Positions 61,858 to 64,000 of a stretch of DNA of 64,000 bases are shown in pieces. Source of the DNA: JBMYZL01 sp049610385 (GTDB lineage: Bacteria; Bacteroidota; Bacteroidia; Flavobacteriales_D; Sanyastnellaceae); assembly GCA_049610385.1 (NCBI GenBank), contig JBMYZL010000003.1:1-64000 (forward strand), read 5' to 3'. Numbering within the stretch: position 1 is the stretch's first letter; each line of letters opens with the position of its first letter. The notes under the pieces were generated by a model that searched no databases, had not been told where the DNA came from, and saw nothing but the letters and a program-made list of their open reading frames with translations. A program made the position numbers and the translations under genes.

Positions 61858-62460
61858 ATGAACGGGTCTCACTTCAAATTCAATACTTCTTGGCTCTCCG
61901 TCATGATGGGACTCGTCGTGATCAGCGCGTTGGATTTGAGTTCTTACTGTCACCCATCCCCTGGCGCTGAGGCCACGAAAGTCGCTGTGCGCCGAACTGG
62001 GCAGATGCGTTTATCGACACCTCCGCCCAAGGATGTTGATGCCCGTGACGTCAGTGATTCGGAAGGTGCGTTGAGCCCCCAAGCCATCACCTGGCAACAA
62101 CTTGAAGACGTCGAATTCAAAGATGTCTATGTCGAAGAATTGGACGCCTACTATTGGAAGCCCACATTCGGTTCACAAGTCGAAAATCTTCGAGGAAAAG
62201 AAGTGCACATCACAGGGTATATCATCCCGGTCGATGTAGATGAGGATTTCTATGTACTGAGCCGATTTCCGTTTGCCAATTGCTTTTTTTGCGGAGGAGC
62301 AGGCCCTGAAAGTGTGGTCGACTTGCGCTGGCCAGGCGATACACCACGGCCATATGCCACTGATGAGCGGCTGACTTTCAAAGGCACTTTTCGCCTGAAT
62401 GCGGATGACATCTACCAGATGAACTACATCTTGGATGGGGCTGTTGAATACACCCCCTGA
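61858..62460 (+). CDS. DUF3299-like periplasmic protein with CxxC
   Basis: From ATG 61858 the product is 200 residues (a TTG at 61840 would add six). A hydrophobic export segment lies at 12-30. The folded domain has AYYWKPTFGSQVENLRGKEV, VHITGYIIPVDVDEDFYVLS and FPFANCFFCGGAGPESVVDL with Cys142 and Cys145, then LTFKGTFRLNADDIYQMNYI. This looks like the DUF3299 type of OB-like domain found near MacB-type transporters. The CxxC could bind a metal. Its function is unproven. Confidence 0.75.
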   Translation: MNGSHFKFNTSWLSVMMGLVVISALDLSSYCHPSPGAEATKVAVRRTGQMRLSTPPPKDVDARDVSDSEGALSPQAITWQQLEDVEFKDVYVEELDAYYWKPTFGSQVENLRGKEVHITGYIIPVDVDEDFYVLSRFPFANCFFCGGAGPESVVDLRWPGDTPRPYATDERLTFKGTFRLNADDIYQMNYILDGAVEYTP

Positions 62461-62508
62461 GACAAAGGCTTCACATCAAGGCAGTTGCCTTCCTGCGATT
62501 CAAAAGGG

Positions 62509-63612
62509 TCATGAATTTGGTCTTTTGTTTGAAGCCCCTATCGACCCTGATTTGCCCTTCAGTTGGGCAGCCGCAGCCTTTCCACGTTGCAATTGACCCC
62601 GGCGTCTGGCCTTGCTGAAAATTCGCTTGCTGTCCCTTTTGCCCTTGCGCAGGGCACGTTGCTCTTCTTCAGGCAAGTGAATGATGCGCTGACACTCCTC
62701 ACTGCAAGTCTGCTCAAATTGCTTCGCACAGCTCGGGCATTGAATCAATAACTGATTGCAGCCAACGTTGGCACAATTTACATGGTCATCACAAGGGGTG
62801 CCGCACTGGTGACAATGGGCCACCACATGCTCACTGATGCGCTCCGCCAAGCGGGCATCAAACACAAAGTTCTTCCCAATGTAACGGTTCTCAAGTCCCT
62901 GCTCGCGAACTTGACGTGTGTACTCAATGATGCCACCATTGAGCTGATGGACGTGCTTGAATCCCTTGTGCTTGAGATATGCGGATGCCTTCTCACACCG
63001 AATTCCGCCAGTACAATACATGACAATGTTCTCCTCTTCCTTGCCTTCCAGTAAGTTTTCGACAACTTCAATCTCTTCCCGAAACGTGTTCACCTCAGGT
63101 GTAATGGCGCCTTTGAAATGCCCTACCTCACTCTCATAATGATTGCGCATGTCAATCAAAATCGTATCCGGCTTTGAGGTCAACGAATTGAACCCCTTGG
63201 CGTCCAGATGCACGCCACAATCGGTCACGTCAAAGCTCCCATCCACGAGGCCATCGGCGACAATTTTCGGGCGGACCTTGATGGTCAGTTTGAAGAAGGA
63301 CTTGCCTTCATCAACCGTTTGATTGAGACGTATGCCCTCCAAAAAGGAGATGCTGTACAAATGGTCTCGAAACAACGGAACCTGACTTGTTGGAACTGAA
63401 ATCTGAGCATTGATGCCCTCATGGGCCACATAGATCCGACCGAGCACCCCCATTTCTGACCAATGCGAAAACAAATAATCTCGGAAAAATACTGGGTTCA
63501 AAATGTGCGCATACTGGTAGAACGAAATCGTCGTACGCTCCTCTTGGCTTGATTCCATTTCAGCCATCAACACCTTGCGGTCCACCAAATTTCGCAATTG
63601 TTTCTTCGACAT
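62509..63612 (-). CDS. trhO: tRNA uridine-34 hydroxylase TrhO (rhodanese family)
   Basis: From ATG 63612 the product is 367 residues. It has the N-terminal YceA domain, a rhodanese domain with active-site loop YCTGGIRCEKA near 198-208, and a C-terminal cysteine-rich region (about 264-307, CHQCGTPC, CANVGC, CPSC, CSEEC) followed by a basic tail (RRGQLQRGKAAAAQLKGKSG). TrhO makes 5-hydroxyuridine at tRNA position 34 with oxygen. An in-frame extension to 63690 is possible but a perfect TATTTTTG box ends six bases before 63612. Confidence 0.93.
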   Translation of the reverse strand: MSKKQLRNLVDRKVLMAEMESSQEERTTISFYQYAHILNPVFFRDYLFSHWSEMGVLGRIYVAHEGINAQISVPTSQVPLFRDHLYSISFLEGIRLNQTVDEGKSFFKLTIKVRPKIVADGLVDGSFDVTDCGVHLDAKGFNSLTSKPDTILIDMRNHYESEVGHFKGAITPEVNTFREEIEVVENLLEGKEEENIVMYCTGGIRCEKASAYLKHKGFKHVHQLNGGIIEYTRQVREQGLENRYIGKNFVFDARLAERISEHVVAHCHQCGTPCDDHVNCANVGCNQLLIQCPSCAKQFEQTCSEECQRIIHLPEEEQRALRKGKRDSKRIFSKARRRGQLQRGKAAAAQLKGKSGSIGASNKRPNS

Positions 63613-63618
63613 GGACCA

Positions 63619-63626
63619 CAAAAATA
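63619..63626 (-). promoter_or_regulatory. -7 box TATTTTTG for trhO, 6 nt from ATG
   Basis: A perfect TAnnTTTG match followed by TGGTCC and the trhO ATG on the minus strand. Confidence 0.6.
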
Positions 63627-63791
63627 AACCATCTATGAGGTTCGACTTCGCAAATCCGCTGATCCTGGGGGATTCATCGCTCAAATTCAAGCATCCATCA
63701 AATTCACATCATTTTGCTTTGGAAATGGAGAATTTTCTGCGACCTTGGTCGTTAGGAATATGCAATGCTCATAACCGAAATTAAACGATTC

Positions 63792-63986
63792 ATGCTTGAA
63801 TTTTGCAAAAGTGTACTGTCAAAAGTGAGTTTCGACCGACAGTTGTTTGCCAAGGAGTTGAAGAAAAGCGTACGCTGGCTGAAAGGAGAAGAGTTGAAAG
63901 CGCTACGTGATTGGTGTTTGGGTCGATACGGAAGCCGATATGGCGATTTGATTAACGATACATTTCAAGGAATGGCTCTCGCATGA
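63792..63986 (+). CDS. Small conserved Bacteroidota protein
   Basis: From ATG 63792 the product is 64 residues beginning MLEFCKSVLSKVSFDRQLFA; an upstream in-frame ATG at 63765 adds nine. The pattern of KVSFD, LFAKELKKSVRWLKGEELK and LRDWCLGRYG is one I recall from small hypothetical proteins of the phylum; it is helical and charged with no signal peptide. The function is unknown. A strong terminator overlaps its last codons, which supports transcription of this ORF. Confidence 0.65.
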   Translation: MLEFCKSVLSKVSFDRQLFAKELKKSVRWLKGEELKALRDWCLGRYGSRYGDLINDTFQGMALA

Positions 63987-63999
63987 GGGCCATTTTTTT
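63971..63999 (+). terminator. Intrinsic terminator overlapping the stop codon of the small gene
   Basis: AATGGCTCTC (63971-63980), loop GCAT, and GAGGGCCATT (63985-63994) form a 10-bp stem with one G-T pair, followed by seven T (63993-63999). The left arm encodes the last residues and the TGA lies at 63984-63986. Confidence 0.85.
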
Positions 64000-64000
64000 G

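Noticed and set aside
62478..62491. Short inverted repeat AAGGCAGTTGCCTT between DUF3299-like gene and trhO
   Set aside because: Only a 5-6 bp stem and no T-run on either strand, so not a credible terminator.
1..64000. tRNA, rRNA, insertion sequence, prophage, CRISPR or restriction genes
   Set aside because: None recognised on either strand by reading; a tRNAscan-SE or ISfinder run would be needed to exclude small or degraded copies.

Overview
The window is a gene-dense stretch of a Bacteroidota chromosome, most likely order Flavobacteriales. Markers are SprA (the type IX secretion, T9SS, translocon), a PorP/SprF-like protein paired with a giant PKD adhesin, several proteins with T9SS sorting tails, Omp28, PorT-like, DUF2147 and DUF6029 families, a separate atpD-atpC pair with a very short epsilon subunit, the order maeB-ruvA-sprA-gcvH-vanZ, and promoter boxes of the Bacteroidota type TAnnTTTG. 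G+C looks near one half by eye (not counted). I saw no rRNA, tRNA, IS element, prophage or CRISPR array.

Layout. 1-2137 (-): N-terminal part of a large secreted protein running off the left edge. 2174-5443 (-): AddA/RecB-like helicase-nuclease; its likely AddB-like partner is at 17226-20042 (+). Between them lie an MbnP-MbnH-like copper/di-haem pair (5489-7389), a YkgJ cysteine-cluster protein, a 2023-residue PKD protein with its PorP/SprF partner (7984-15141), MurB with an extra N-terminal domain, and a TPR protein. 20088-22980: glycosyltransferase and flippase. 22985-25354 (-): nadC-yihY-DUF2147 operon, divergent from rlmH. 25887-27649 (-): atpD-atpC. 27731-30489 (+): ribF, LRR protein, pnuC, nicotinamide riboside kinase. 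30508-42529 (-): maeB-ruvA-sprA-gcvH-vanZ and tonB. 42578-48743: T9SS cargo and a run of three secreted CxxC thioredoxin-type proteins (TlpA, a T9SS thioredoxin, Omp28) mixed with outer-membrane proteins. 48765-54196 (-): sortilin/BNR-repeat protein, a possible 41-residue protein, LEA-2 lipoprotein, M20 dipeptidase. 54254-57031 (+): asparagine-synthase-like protein and proline dehydrogenase. 57078-62460: TonB receptor, small anchored protein, MacB-type ABC transporter and a DUF3299-like CxxC protein, perhaps a metal-acquisition module. 62509-63986: trhO and a small conserved protein with its terminator.

The most striking pattern is regulatory. At about a dozen unrelated genes a TAnnTTTG-like box (variants TAnnTTGC, TAnnTTCG) ends only 3-8 bases before the start codon, including GTG starts. 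If these are the -7 promoter elements, the mRNAs are leaderless or nearly so. Several divergent gene pairs pack two such promoters into 33-57 bp. Other notable items are terminators embedded in coding sequence, a MurB fusion, a Gly/Arg-rich insert in SprA, and cysteine-paired double-PKD supra-repeats.
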